DNA of 47,898 bases from Alphaproteobacteria bacterium (GTDB lineage: Bacteria > Pseudomonadota > Alphaproteobacteria > SHVP01), in assembly GCA_016869765.1 (NCBI GenBank), contig VGES01000026.1, positions 1 through 47,898 on the forward strand, written 5' to 3'. A model generated the notes under the pieces. That model had not been told where the DNA came from, made no database searches, and was given only the letters and a program-made list of their open reading frames with translations. Each line of letters begins with the position of its first letter. Within the stretch, counting starts at the first letter, position 1. The translations under genes and the position numbers were made by a program. Shown piece by piece: positions 1 through 8,868 of the stretch.

Positions 1-233
1 CAGGAGGCGTTTGCCTGATCACGGACGCACCGCCATTTCGTGCGGTTGACCTCTTTCAGGCCGTCATCATGGATTGGGAGACACGGAACCATGATGAACC
101 CTATTTCAGCATCAGCTGCGCCTCGAACTGGGCCAAGGAGCTGCGCGACCTCGGGTTCGTCGACGTTGCGGAACACGGCCTCGGCGAACGGAACGCCTAT
201 CCGTATGTGACCGTGGCGACCAAACCGTCTTAG
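1..233 (+). CDS. C-terminal fragment of a probable SAM-dependent methyltransferase
   Basis: The window opens inside a reading frame that runs from base 3 to the TAG at 231-233, giving about 76 C-terminal residues. The fragment has a beta-strand-like GGVCLITD segment, then an aromatic and acidic stretch (MDWETRNHDEPY) and ends in a strand-like YPYVTVATKP. In class I methyltransferases of alphaproteobacteria a similar late segment, a D-W-x-x-x-x-N-x-E-P pattern, precedes the last strand. That is my only reason for the call, because the SAM-binding motifs lie outside the window. The stop is 14 bases before the next start, so the two genes probably share a transcript. Any other alpha/beta enzyme remains possible. 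Confidence 0.45.
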   Translation, partial: GGVCLITDAPPFRAVDLFQAVIMDWETRNHDEPYFSISCASNWAKELRDLGFVDVAEHGLGERNAYPYVTVATKPS

Positions 234-247
234 GGTCGGGTCGAGCG

Positions 248-565
248 ATGTCGCGCAAGCCGCCCTTCTTCGATGTGCCTCACGTCGACGCGCTGATGCG
301 CATGAACACCGAACTTCTGGCCGAACTTTGGATCGTAAAGGACCGGCTCCTGGTGCTCGAGCATCTGGTCGGCCAGAAGTTGGGCTTGGACTCCGAAGCG
401 ATCGATCGCTTCACCCCCGACCCGGCGCTCGCGGAGCGGCTCGATCGCGAGCGCGAGCAGGTGATGAAGAAGGTCATGCTGGCGCCGTTCGCCGACGAGG
501 ATCGTCGCGTCGAAACGATCCTCGAGACTTACCTGGGGAAGAAGCGCCCGTCCGCGAAGACTTAG
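248..565 (+). CDS. Small hypothetical protein (105 aa)
   Basis: I do not recognise this 105-residue protein. It has no signal peptide or membrane segment and is predicted to be mostly helical and highly charged: a central leucine-rich stretch around residues 20-45 (AELWIVKDRLLVLEHLVGQ) could form a coiled coil or dimerisation helix, and the rest is rich in D, E, K and R. The ATG follows the previous stop by 14 bases, with a GGGTCGGG purine-rich stretch upstream acting as a weak ribosome site. Its stop is only 7 bases from the stop of the convergent dnaE, with no hairpin terminator between them. It is supported as a real gene by its position behind the upstream gene and by the absence of another plausible frame here. 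Confidence 0.6.
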   Translation: MSRKPPFFDVPHVDALMRMNTELLAELWIVKDRLLVLEHLVGQKLGLDSEAIDRFTPDPALAERLDREREQVMKKVMLAPFADEDRRVETILETYLGKKRPSAKT

Positions 566-572
566 TCCGCGA

Positions 573-3500
573 TCAGATGTCGCGGAGCTGCGCCACACCG
601 CGCACGCCGGCAATATTGTCGCGGACGATCGGCGTGATAGAGAACCCACCGGGGAGATCGATGATGACCTCGCGCCGCTGACCCGAGAGCGGCAGGTGGA
701 CGGTCACCTTGCCCTTGCCGCCTCGCGCCTCCGCGAGCTGCTCGCGAAGCGCGGCGAGGACCGCGGCGTCGGCTTCGACCGCCGAGCCCAGCACGATCTC
801 GAGCCCGGCCGCGGCTTGCGCCGCCGCGGCATCGAGCGATTGCACATGCTGCACGGTCAGTCGTGCTTGACCTTCTTCCATCCGCGCATCGACCGACAGC
901 AGTACCTTCTGTCCGACTTCGAGCAAATCGCGATGGGCCGAGAGCACCTCGGAGAATGCCGTGACTTCGAAGGATCCGCTGGGATCCGAAAGTTGGACGA
1001 ACGCGAATTTGTTGCCGCGCGCCGACGTCCGCTCCTGACGCCCGGTGATCGAACCCGCGAGCTTGACCCGCTTGATCTCGCCATTCACCTGACGCGCGAG
1101 ATCGGCGAAACGAATGACCTCCAGCCGGCGCAGGCTGGCGCCATAGGAATCAAGCGGATGCGCAGATAGATGGAAGCCCAACGCTTCAAACTCCTCCTGC
1201 AATTCCTGTATCTGTTTCCACGGCTTGACGTCGGGAAGCGGCAGTTCGGCGGGTCCGCCGGAACCGTCGAACAGGTTGGATTGTCGACTCGATCGTTCCT
1301 CCGCGGTGCTGGCCGCACGTCGCATGATCATGTCGGCCGCAGCAAAGACTCGTGCGCGATTGCGCTCGATCGGGTCGAAGGCCCCGGCCCGCGCCAAGTT
1401 CTCGATCTGGCGCTTGTTGAGATCGCGTGGGTCGATCCGGGCGGCAAAATCCGGCAGCGATCGGAAGCGCCCTTTGGCAGCGCGTTCGCCGACGACCGAC
1501 GCCATCGCCTGCTGGCCGACATTGCGGACGGCCGCGAGCCCGTAGCGGACGGCCGTTCGCCCTTCGCCCACCGCCTCGACCGAGAAATCGACTTCCGAGC
1601 GATTGATTTCGGGCGGCAGCAACGGGATGCCTAGGCGCTTCATCTCCTCGCGGAAAACGTTGAGCTTGTCGGTATTGTGCTGATCGAGCGCCATCGAGGC
1701 GGCGAAAAACTCGACCGGATGGTTGGCTTTGAGCCATGCCGTCTGGTAGGCGACCAAGGCGTAACCGGCAGAGTGCGCCTTGTTGAAGCCATACCCGGCG
1801 AACTTGGCCACCAGGTCGAAGACGTAGACCGCTCGCTCGCGATCGACACCGCGTTCGGTCGCCCCCTTCACGAAGATGTCGCGCTGGGCATCCATCTCGG
1901 CTTTGATTTTCTTGCCCATGGCGCGGCGCAGCAGATCGGCCTGCCCGAGCGAATAACCGGCGAAGCGCTGCGCGATCTGCATCACCTGTTCTTGGTAGAT
2001 GATCACGCCATAGGTGTCGGCGACGATCGGCGTGATGGTCTCGTGCAGGAACTCCGGCTGCTCGCGGCCGTGCTTGCAGGCCACGTACTTGGGAATGTTT
2101 TCCATCGGGCCCGGGCGATACAGCGCGACCAGCGCGATCAGGTCCTCGATATTGGACGGCATTGCCTCGCGAAGCAGATCGCGCATACCGCTCGATTCGA
2201 ACTGGAACACCCCGATCGATTCGGCGCGCTGCAACATCTCGTAGGTCTTCAAATCGTCGAGCGGGAGGCGCGCGATGTCGACCTCGACGCCTTTCTGCCG
2301 CAATAGCTTCTGCGCTCGATCGATCACCGTCAGCGTCTTCAGTCCGAGGAAGTCGAATTTCACCAACCCGGCCGACTCGACGTACTTCATGGAGAATTGG
2401 GTCGCGGGCATCGGCGAGCGCGGGTCGAGATAGAGCGGCACCAGTTGGTCGAGCGGCCGGTCGCCGATCACGACGCCCGCGGCATGAGTCGAGGCATGGC
2501 GATAAAGCCCCTCGAGCTTCATACCGATGTCGAGCAACGGATCGACGCCATCCTCGGTGTCGCGCAGGTGCTTGAGGCGCGGCTCGTTTTCGATCGCATC
2601 CTTGAGCTTCACCGGATTGGCCGGATTGTTCGGCACCATCTTGCAAATGCGGTCGACGAGCCCATAGGGCATCTGCTGCACGCGCCCGACGTCGCGCAAT
2701 ACGGCGCGGGCCTGCAGCGTGCCGAATGTGATGATCTGGGCCACCCGGTCGCGCCCGTATTTCTCCTGGACGTAGCGAATGACCTCGTCCCGCCGGTCCT
2801 GGCAGAAATCGATGTCGAAGTCCGGCATCGAGACGCGGTCGGGGTTGAGAAAGCGCTCGAAGATCAAGCCGAACCGAAGCGGATCGAGGTCGGTGATCGT
2901 CAGCGCCCAGGCGACGACCGAACCTGCGCCGGAACCGCGCCCGGGCCCTACCGGGATGTCGTGTTCTTTCGCCCAGCGGATGAAATCGGCCACGATCAGG
3001 AAGTAGCCGGCGAACCCCATCTTGATGATGACGTCGAGTTCGAACTCGAGCTGGCGCCGATACGGGGCCGCCTTTGCTTCGCGCTCGTCGGAAGTCGTTT
3101 CGGCCTTGACGACTTCGTTGGCGAGGCGCTGATCGAGGCCGTTCTTAGCCTCTCGGCGCAAGGTGTTCGCTTCGTCCTTGGCGAACACCGGGAGGATCGG
3201 ATTGCGCATCGGTGCCATGACGGCACAGCGCTTCGCGACGACCAGCGTGTTGCGGATCGCCTCCGGTAGGTCCTTGAACAGCAAGGCCATTTCTTCCGGG
3301 GATTTGAAGCGATGCTCCGGCGTCAACCGGCGACGTTCTCGATCGGAGACGTAGCTGCCCTCGGCGATGCAGAGGAGTGCATCGTGGGCCTCGTAGGCCG
3401 ACTCGTCGGTAAAATAGGGCTCGTTGGTCGCGAGCAGCGGCAGGTTGTGTTTGAAGGCAAGCGGCAAGAGCGCCGCCTCGATCCGTTGTTCGCGCGGCAG

Positions 3501-4040
3501 CCCGTGACGCTGGAGCTCGACGTAGAGGCGCCCTGCGAATATCTCGCTCAAGCGCAGCAACATCGCCTCGGCCGCCTCGATCTGCTGTTCGTCGAGCAGC
3601 CGTCCCAACGGCCCCTCAGGACCGCCGGTCAGCGCGATCAGGCCTGCGTGGTGTTCCGCCAGTTGGGCCACGGTAACGGTCGGTGGCTCGCCGGGAGGCG
3701 TTTCGAGGTATGAGAGGCTCGACAGCCGGATGAGGTTGCTGTAACCGCGCTCGTTCTGGGCCAGGAGCACGAGGCGCTTTGGTCGTCGGAGCCCGCGGGC
3801 TTCCCCAAGACCTTCCCCGACGTGTTTGAGGGCGATCGCCGAACCGATGATCGGCTGGACGCCGGCCTTCTTGCAGTACTGCGAGAACTCGAGGGCGCCG
3901 AACAGATTGTCGCTGTCGGTGAGGGCGACCGCGGGCATGCCGTGCCGTTTGCATAGGTCGATCAGCTCGCCGATGCGAATCGCCCCCTCGGAAAGCGAAA
4001 AGGCCGTGTGCAGGTGGAGGTGGACGAACGTCGCCGCCAT
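573..4040 (-). CDS. dnaE: DNA polymerase III subunit alpha
   Basis: This is the replicative DNA polymerase catalytic subunit, 1155 residues, the usual DnaE length. The N-terminal PHP domain begins with FVHLHLHTAFSL (residues 5-16). The polymerase palm carries the catalytic PDFDIDF motif with D407 and D409, preceded by the GRGSGAGSVVAW loop, and the third palm aspartate lies in VKFDFLGLKTL. An OB-fold-like segment near the C-terminus (GNKFAFVQLSDPSGSFEVTAF) follows the helix-hairpin-helix region. I chose the ATG at 4040 because GGGAAG lies about 8 bases upstream and the protein then starts at the usual place. Two in-frame starts further up (4076 and 4097) lack such a site. It lies 72 bases after lolD and probably ends the proS-lol unit. 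Confidence 0.96.
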   Translation of the reverse strand: MAATFVHLHLHTAFSLSEGAIRIGELIDLCKRHGMPAVALTDSDNLFGALEFSQYCKKAGVQPIIGSAIALKHVGEGLGEARGLRRPKRLVLLAQNERGYSNLIRLSSLSYLETPPGEPPTVTVAQLAEHHAGLIALTGGPEGPLGRLLDEQQIEAAEAMLLRLSEIFAGRLYVELQRHGLPREQRIEAALLPLAFKHNLPLLATNEPYFTDESAYEAHDALLCIAEGSYVSDRERRRLTPEHRFKSPEEMALLFKDLPEAIRNTLVVAKRCAVMAPMRNPILPVFAKDEANTLRREAKNGLDQRLANEVVKAETTSDEREAKAAPYRRQLEFELDVIIKMGFAGYFLIVADFIRWAKEHDIPVGPGRGSGAGSVVAWALTITDLDPLRFGLIFERFLNPDRVSMPDFDIDFCQDRRDEVIRYVQEKYGRDRVAQIITFGTLQARAVLRDVGRVQQMPYGLVDRICKMVPNNPANPVKLKDAIENEPRLKHLRDTEDGVDPLLDIGMKLEGLYRHASTHAAGVVIGDRPLDQLVPLYLDPRSPMPATQFSMKYVESAGLVKFDFLGLKTLTVIDRAQKLLRQKGVEVDIARLPLDDLKTYEMLQRAESIGVFQFESSGMRDLLREAMPSNIEDLIALVALYRPGPMENIPKYVACKHGREQPEFLHETITPIVADTYGVIIYQEQVMQIAQRFAGYSLGQADLLRRAMGKKIKAEMDAQRDIFVKGATERGVDRERAVYVFDLVAKFAGYGFNKAHSAGYALVAYQTAWLKANHPVEFFAASMALDQHNTDKLNVFREEMKRLGIPLLPPEINRSEVDFSVEAVGEGRTAVRYGLAAVRNVGQQAMASVVGERAAKGRFRSLPDFAARIDPRDLNKRQIENLARAGAFDPIERNRARVFAAADMIMRRAASTAEERSSRQSNLFDGSGGPAELPLPDVKPWKQIQELQEEFEALGFHLSAHPLDSYGASLRRLEVIRFADLARQVNGEIKRVKLAGSITGRQERTSARGNKFAFVQLSDPSGSFEVTAFSEVLSAHRDLLEVGQKVLLSVDARMEEGQARLTVQHVQSLDAAAAQAAAGLEIVLGSAVEADAAVLAALREQLAEARGGKGKVTVHLPLSGQRREVIIDLPGGFSITPIVRDNIAGVRGVAQLRDI

Positions 4041-4112
4041 GGGGCGAACTTCCCACGCCGGCGGCTCCCGCGTCATTGGAACAAAACGAGACCGCACCCA
4101 ATTGGCTGTGGA

Positions 4113-4793
4113 TCACTTTGGGTGCAGCACACCATCCTGTAGGTACACCGTGCGGGTCATCTTCGACGCCAGGTCTTCGTTGTGGGTCGCGATCACCGCG
4201 GCGACGCCGAGCTCGCGGACGGCCTCGAGCAACTCGGCAAAGACGCGATCCGCGGTGCGGCCGTCGAGGTTGCCGGTCGGCTCGTCCGCGAGAATAACGC
4301 GTGGCTCGTTGGCCAGGGCCCGGGCGATCGCAACCCGTTGCTGCTCGCCACCGGACAATCGGGCGGGGCGGTGGCTGAGCCGGGCGGCGAGCCCGAGCCG
4401 ATCGAGCAACGCCGCGGCCCGTTTTCGGGCCCGGGCCCGGGCGTGACCCGCCACCAACATCGGCATCATGACGTTTTCGAGTGCGGAGAACTCGGGCAGC
4501 AGATGATGGAACTGGTACACGAAGCCGATGGTCTCGCGTCGCAACCGTGTCCGTGCGCCGTCCCCGAGGCGTCCGGCCGCCAAGCCACCGATGATGACTT
4601 CGCCACGCTCGGCCTGTTCGAGGAGGCCGGCGATATGGAGAAGGGTGGATTTTCCCGACCCCGACTGGCCGAGCAACGCAACGATCTCGCCCGGTGCCAC
4701 CTGCAGGGACACGCCTTTCAAGACTTCGAGGACTTCGCTCCCCTGTCGGAACGTCTTGCCGATTTCGCGCAGGTCGAGGGCGGCCGCGTCCAT
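4113..4793 (-). CDS. lolD: Lipoprotein-releasing system ATP-binding protein LolD
   Basis: This is the ATPase of the Lol exporter, which extracts outer-membrane lipoproteins from the inner membrane and passes them to the periplasmic carrier LolA. At 226 residues it is a minimal ABC ATPase: Walker A GQSGSGKST (42-50), Q-loop Q94, signature LSGGEQQ, Walker B VILADEP (166-172) and the H-loop H204. The start ATG overlaps the stop of the permease by one base (TGATG), so the two are translationally coupled. An in-frame extension upstream to 4988 lies inside the permease gene and is a shadow. Assignment to LolD rather than to another MacB/FtsE-type ATPase rests on the adjacent LolC/E permease and the alphaproteobacterial proS-lol-dnaE order. 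Confidence 0.93.
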   Translation of the reverse strand: MDAAALDLREIGKTFRQGSEVLEVLKGVSLQVAPGEIVALLGQSGSGKSTLLHIAGLLEQAERGEVIIGGLAAGRLGDGARTRLRRETIGFVYQFHHLLPEFSALENVMMPMLVAGHARARARKRAAALLDRLGLAARLSHRPARLSGGEQQRVAIARALANEPRVILADEPTGNLDGRTADRVFAELLEAVRELGVAAVIATHNEDLASKMTRTVYLQDGVLHPK

Positions 4794-6037
4794 CACTCGT
4801 ATCGCAGGGCTTCGACCGGGTCGAGGCGTCCGGCCCGCCAGGACGGATAAATCGTGGCGAGGAACGACAGTCCGAGCGCCATGGCGACGACCATGATCAC
4901 CTCCCCGGAATCGACCTTCGCGGGAAGACGCGACAGGAAGTAGATCTCGGCGGCGAACAGGTTGGTTCCGGTCAGACCTTGCAACCACTGGCGGATGGTC
5001 TCGATGTTGGTGGCGAACGCCAGACCCAGCCCGAGGCCGAGCAACGTACCGACGACGCCGACGCTGGCTCCAGCCGTGAAAAAGATGCGCAGCACGGCGC
5101 CGCGCGTCGCACCCATCGTCCGCAGAATGGCGATGTCCCTGCCTTTGTCCTTCACCAGCATGATGAGGCTCGAAATGATGTTGAAGGCCGCGACCAGAAT
5201 GATGAGCGTCAGAATGAGGAACATGACGTTGCGCTCGACCTGCAACGCGTTGAAGTAGCTTGCGTTCAGCTGTTGCCAGTCGGTCAGGCGCAGGGGCCGG
5301 TCCAAGGCGGCGAGGATTCGTGGACGGAAAGCGGCGACTTGGTCGGCATCGGCGATCGTGACTTCGATCGCTCCGACTCCGTCTCCGAATCGGAAGAAAA
5401 GCTGGGCGGCCCCGAGCGGCATGAACACGAACGTCGAATCGTACTCGAACATGCCGATGTCGAAGAGCGCGGCGATACGATAGGCGCGGGCACGGGGGAC
5501 CGTGCCGAGCGGTGTCGCGGTCCCCTCCGGGGAGATCAAGGTGATGCGATCGCCCACGCCGAGGCCGAGGTTGGCGGCCAGGCGCATGCCGAGGACGACA
5601 TCATTGCGAGGGTCGATGCCCTCGAGCGCCCCGGCACGAATGCCAGCCGCGATCAGCGGGTGGTTGCGCAGGTCCTCGATCCGGACCCCCCGGACCATCG
5701 CCCCCACAGCCCGCCGGTCGGAGGTCGCCATCACTTGCCCATCGAGGATCGGGGCCGCTCGTACCACTCCGGGAAGCGCGCGCAGCCGCGCCAGCGTCGC
5801 GTCGTGGTCGGTCAGCGGTCCCGAGACGGACTGCACGAGGACGTGACCGTTGATGCCGAGAATGCGCCCGAGCAACTCCTCGCGGAAGCCGTTCATCACC
5901 GAGAGCACGACGATCAGCGTCCCGACCCCCAACGCGATTCCGAGCAGGGAGAACGCGGCGATGACCGAGATCAGCCCTTCCGCACGGCGCGCCCGCAGAT
6001 AACGCATGGCGACCATGGTCTCGAAGCCGAGGGCCAT
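4793..6037 (-). CDS. Lipoprotein-releasing ABC transporter permease (LolC/LolE family)
   Basis: Membrane partner of LolD, 414 residues. The N-terminus (GFETMVAMRYLRARRAEG) and the following hydrophobic segment with VVLSVMNGFREELL are hallmarks of the LolC/E family. The layout is one N-terminal transmembrane helix, a large periplasmic MacB-like domain (roughly residues 50-260), then three C-terminal FtsX-type helices with the RTMGATRGAVLRIFF coupling segment. Only one permease gene is present, which fits the single-permease (LolF-like) arrangement known in many alphaproteobacteria, where the protein acts as a homodimer. A second permease elsewhere in the genome cannot be excluded, so I leave the C/E/F letter open. 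It starts 39 bases after proS. Confidence 0.92.
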   Translation of the reverse strand: MALGFETMVAMRYLRARRAEGLISVIAAFSLLGIALGVGTLIVVLSVMNGFREELLGRILGINGHVLVQSVSGPLTDHDATLARLRALPGVVRAAPILDGQVMATSDRRAVGAMVRGVRIEDLRNHPLIAAGIRAGALEGIDPRNDVVLGMRLAANLGLGVGDRITLISPEGTATPLGTVPRARAYRIAALFDIGMFEYDSTFVFMPLGAAQLFFRFGDGVGAIEVTIADADQVAAFRPRILAALDRPLRLTDWQQLNASYFNALQVERNVMFLILTLIILVAAFNIISSLIMLVKDKGRDIAILRTMGATRGAVLRIFFTAGASVGVVGTLLGLGLGLAFATNIETIRQWLQGLTGTNLFAAEIYFLSRLPAKVDSGEVIMVVAMALGLSFLATIYPSWRAGRLDPVEALRYE

Positions 6038-6076
6038 CAGTGTCCCCCCGGCTCGTCGCGCGGCACCGGGCGCACG

Positions 6077-7393
6077 TCAGGCGGTGAGATAGGCAACGGC
6101 CGCCTCGGGCGAGAGATCGAAGCGCTTGCCAGTGGCCCGGATCTTGAGCTCGATCACACCGGATTTGACTCCGCGGGGTCCGATCATCACCTGGATCGGT
6201 GCCCCGATGAGGTCGGCTGCCGCGAATTTCGCGCCGGCGCGTTCCTCACTGTCATCGTAGAGCACCTCGATCCCAGCGAGTTGCAGGCTGGCGTAGAGGT
6301 CGTCGCAGGCCTTGTCGACCGCGGTATCGCCGCGTTTGAGGTTGAGCAACGCAACGCGATACGGGGCGACGCTGTCCGGCCAAATGATGCCGTGCTGATC
6401 GTGACTGGCCTCGATGATCGCGCCGACGAGGCGCGATACGCCGATGCCATAGGATCCCATTTCGAGCGTCACGGGTTCGCCGTTCGCCCCGGCGACGACG
6501 GCGCCCATCGGACGCGAATACTTGGTGCCGAAATAGAAGATATGGCCAACCTCGATGCCGCGGGCGGTCACCTGCTTGTCCGCCGGAATCCCAGCGAAGC
6601 GGGCCGGATCGTGCTTCTCGTCGGTCGCCGCGTAGGACGCCGTCCACCGGTCGACGAGAGGCTGGAGGTCGCGGTCGTAGTCGATCGCTTCCTTCATGAT
6701 GTCGAGATCGAGAAGGTCGCGATGGCAATAGACCTGGCTTTCCCCGGTCGGCGCCAAGATGATGAACTCGTGGCTCAAGTCGCCACCGATCGGGCCGGTG
6801 TCGGCTTGCATCGGGATCGCCTTCAGGCCCATGCGCGCGAACGTGCGCAAGTAACAGACGAACATCTTGTTGTAGGCATGGCGCGCCGAGGCGTAATCGA
6901 GATCGAAGGAATAGCTGTCCTTCATCAAGAACTCGCGCCCGCGCATGACGCCGAAGCGCGGTCGCACCTCGTCCCGGAACTTCCATTGGATGTGGTAGAG
7001 CAGCTTCGGCACATCGCGGTAGCTCTTGACCGAGCTGCGCACGATGTCGGTGATCAGCTCCTCGTTGGTCGGTCCGTACAACATGTCACGTTCGTGCCGA
7101 TCCCGGATGCGGAGCATCTCCTTGCCGTAATCGTCGTAGCGACCGCTCTCCCGCCACAGTTCGGCCGGTTGAATCGTCGGCATCAGCAGTTCCTGGCAGC
7201 CGGCACGATCCTGTTCTTCGCGCACGATCGCCTCGATCTTGCGCAGGACGCGATGGCCGAGGGGTAACCAGGAGTAGATTCCCGCACTCGACTGGCGGAC
7301 CATTCCCGCCCGCAACATCAGTTGGTGCGAGACGATCTGCGCCTCAGCCGGGGTCTCCTTGAGAATTGGAAGCAACAGTCGTGACAGGCGCAT
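6077..7393 (-). CDS. proS: Prolyl-tRNA synthetase (short, type 2)
   Basis: Charges tRNA-Pro with proline. At 438 residues it is a class II aminoacyl-tRNA synthetase. Motif 2 is present as [16 protein letters not shown] and motif 3 as [14 protein letters not shown]. The C-terminal anticodon-binding domain starts near residue 345 ([12 protein letters not shown]). Bacterial type 1 enzymes of about 570 residues carry an editing insertion between motifs 2 and 3. Here that insertion is missing, which is the normal alphaproteobacterial form, so mischarged Ala-tRNA-Pro would have to be cleared by a free-standing factor not seen in this window. It is followed by the Lol genes and dnaE on the same strand, and preceded after 72 bases by the exported unknown protein. 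Confidence 0.96.
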   Translation of the reverse strand: MRLSRLLLPILKETPAEAQIVSHQLMLRAGMVRQSSAGIYSWLPLGHRVLRKIEAIVREEQDRAGCQELLMPTIQPAELWRESGRYDDYGKEMLRIRDRHERDMLYGPTNEELITDIVRSSVKSYRDVPKLLYHIQWKFRDEVRPRFGVMRGREFLMKDSYSFDLDYASARHAYNKMFVCYLRTFARMGLKAIPMQADTGPIGGDLSHEFIILAPTGESQVYCHRDLLDLDIMKEAIDYDRDLQPLVDRWTASYAATDEKHDPARFAGIPADKQVTARGIEVGHIFYFGTKYSRPMGAVVAGANGEPVTLEMGSYGIGVSRLVGAIIEASHDQHGIIWPDSVAPYRVALLNLKRGDTAVDKACDDLYASLQLAGIEVLYDDSEERAGAKFAAADLIGAPIQVMIGPRGVKSGVIELKIRATGKRFDLSPEAAVAYLTA

Positions 7394-7465
7394 TCACCAA
7401 CCTCGAGGGAACGGCTCGGCGGGGCGCCGACTTTAGACAGGTGGTACGCGGCCCGCAACGGAGGG

Positions 7466-7993
7466 TCAGGGCCGTCGCGATAGCGCCTCGCGGCACGCGG
7501 CGATCACGGCTTCGCGGTCACGCGGGCTGAGTGGCTCGTCGTTGAACAGCACCTGATTGCCCCGCACCGTGAGTTTGCCGATCGGCGCCACCGAGTCGCT
7601 CAAGCCCCGCGGGGTCCGCGCCAGATAGTCGCTCAAGCGCACGGTCAAGTTGAACGTGAGTTCGTTGGGCAAATTGAGCCGCGGCGTACTTTCGACATCG
7701 GCCGGTCGAACCGGGCGCCCGCGGACATCGACCCCAGGCTGATATTCGACCCCGGGCGCCGGTCGGTACTCGACCGCCTGTTGACAGTCGTTGCGATTGA
7801 CGGCGAATCGCGTTCCGCCGTCGACGGCCGGAGCGCTCGGCGCCGGTGTGGTGGCCCGCGCCGGAGGCGCACGGTCTGCCGGTCGAACCTGGACGGGTTC
7901 ACGCGGGGTTTGCGTGAGGGCGTTCGGCGCGATGAGCACCGCACCCAGGATCGCGAGGGTCGCCGCCCTAACGGTTGGCCATGGCGCTGTCAA
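7466..7993 (-). CDS. Exported protein of unknown function (175 aa)
   Basis: I do not recognise a family. I place the start at TTG 7993 because GAGG lies 5 bases upstream and translation from there yields a clean signal peptide: short N-region, a hydrophobic core around ATLAILGAVLIA (residues 10-21) and a polar boundary near ALTQTP. The upstream in-frame ATG at 8167 would put about 58 non-secretory residues before the signal and falls inside the intrinsic terminator, so I reject it. The mature part begins with a proline- and alanine-rich linker (about residues 30-60), then a region repeating the pattern Y-R/Q-P-G-V, and ends with a charged helix. Two cysteines (NDCQQ and AACREA) could form a disulphide. 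It probably shares a transcript with proS. Confidence 0.7.
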   Translation of the reverse strand: MTAPWPTVRAATLAILGAVLIAPNALTQTPREPVQVRPADRAPPARATTPAPSAPAVDGGTRFAVNRNDCQQAVEYRPAPGVEYQPGVDVRGRPVRPADVESTPRLNLPNELTFNLTVRLSDYLARTPRGLSDSVAPIGKLTVRGNQVLFNDEPLSPRDREAVIAACREALSRRP

Positions 7994-8157
7994 TTGTGCC
8001 TCGGCAGAATTTCCCACTGGCGGCGTCCCGTGCCATTCGTAGAATCCGCCACGCTTCGGGTCGCACCAAGGATATCGCGGTCCGAGTTTGGGGAGGATTA
8101 ACAACCGAGAACCGGTCGCCAGGGGATCGCGGACGTAGGAGCCGCCGGCCGGTCGGC

Positions 8158-8189
8158 AAAAAAGCAAGGCTCATGGCCTTGCTTTTTTT
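8158..8189. terminator. Bidirectional intrinsic terminator
   Basis: A perfect 7-bp GC-rich stem (8164-8170 paired with 8176-8182, loop TCATG) is flanked by six A on the left and seven T on the right, so it has the hairpin-plus-U-run form on both strands. On the minus strand it lies 42 bases after the DUF1467 gene and should end the long nuo-birA-coaX-rnj-mce transcript. It separates that unit from the proS-lol-dnaE unit. Confidence 0.88.
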
Positions 8190-8230
8190 GTTTTTCGACA
8201 AACAGTTAGTTGTCGTTCTTAATCTACGAC

Positions 8231-8464
8231 TCAGGGTCGCAAGGACAGCCAGGGGCTTTCGATCAGCCAGTAGACCAAGCCCCATACCAGAGCTGCCAAC
8301 GCCGTGTTGACGAGGAGCTTGATCCTCAACCTGGGTTTCTTGGGTGCGCTTTGCTCCTGCCCCGGGATCGGCTCGTCGCTCGGCGCGTTACCCCAGGGCA
8401 GGACGGCGAACAACGTGATCCACCAGATCACCACGTACATGGCGATGGCGGTGCCGACGCCCAT
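8231..8464 (-). CDS. DUF1467 family small membrane protein
   Basis: A 77-residue inner-membrane protein with two transmembrane helices (about residues 4-24 and 52-70), joined by a proline-rich charged loop containing KKPRLRIK. The sequence start GVGTAIAMYVVIWWITLFAVLPWG matches my memory of the DUF1467 family, which in alphaproteobacteria sits between methylmalonyl-CoA epimerase and proS. Its function is unknown. The ATG overlaps the epimerase stop by one base (TGATG). It is the last gene before the intrinsic terminator. Confidence 0.88.
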   Translation of the reverse strand: MGVGTAIAMYVVIWWITLFAVLPWGNAPSDEPIPGQEQSAPKKPRLRIKLLVNTALAALVWGLVYWLIESPWLSLRP

Positions 8465-8868
8465 CAGATCTGTTCCAGCTCGATCAACGTGCCGTCGAAG
8501 TCCTTCGGATGCAGGAACAACACAGGCTTGCCGTGGGCGCCAATCGTGGGTTCTCCGCTTCCGAGCACGCGGGCACCGGAGGCGCGCAAGCGATCACGAG
8601 CAAGCCGGATATCCTCGACCTCGTAGCAAACGTGATGCATGCCCCCGCTCGGGTTCTTGCCGAGGAAGGCGGCGATCGGGGAGTTGTCCCCCAGTGGGTG
8701 AAGAAGTTCGATTTTCGTGTTCGGCAACTCGACGAAGACCGTCGTGACGCCATGGTTTGGCAAGTCGATGGGGGCCGACACGGCGGCGCCCAGAACGTCC
8801 GAGTAACGTTTGGCGGCGGCCGCCAGGTTCGGCACGACGATCGCCACGTGGTTTACTTTCCCGATCAT
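8464..8868 (-). CDS. mce: Methylmalonyl-CoA epimerase
   Basis: Interconverts the (R) and (S) forms of methylmalonyl-CoA on the route between propionyl-CoA and succinyl-CoA. The 134-residue protein is a vicinal-oxygen-chelate fold with all metal ligands in place: H7 in VNHVAIVV, the MHHV pair at 78-79 and E130 in LIELEQ. It also has the epimerase-like segment SGGMHHVCYEV. The start overlaps the stop of ribonuclease J in an ATGA, and its own stop overlaps the next gene, so it is coupled on both sides. The mutase and the carboxylase are not in this window. A general glyoxalase-family protein is the alternative, but the motif spacing and synteny favour the epimerase. Confidence 0.92.
   Translation of the reverse strand: MIGKVNHVAIVVPNLAAAAKRYSDVLGAAVSAPIDLPNHGVTTVFVELPNTKIELLHPLGDNSPIAAFLGKNPSGGMHHVCYEVEDIRLARDRLRASGARVLGSGEPTIGAHGKPVLFLHPKDFDGTLIELEQI

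Noticed and set aside
4694-7267. A continuous open frame of 857 codons on the plus strand, opposite lolD, the Lol permease and proS
   Set aside because: It is antisense to well-supported genes and its product is low-complexity, rich in Arg, Asp, Gln and His. High GC content with strong third-position bias produces such frames.
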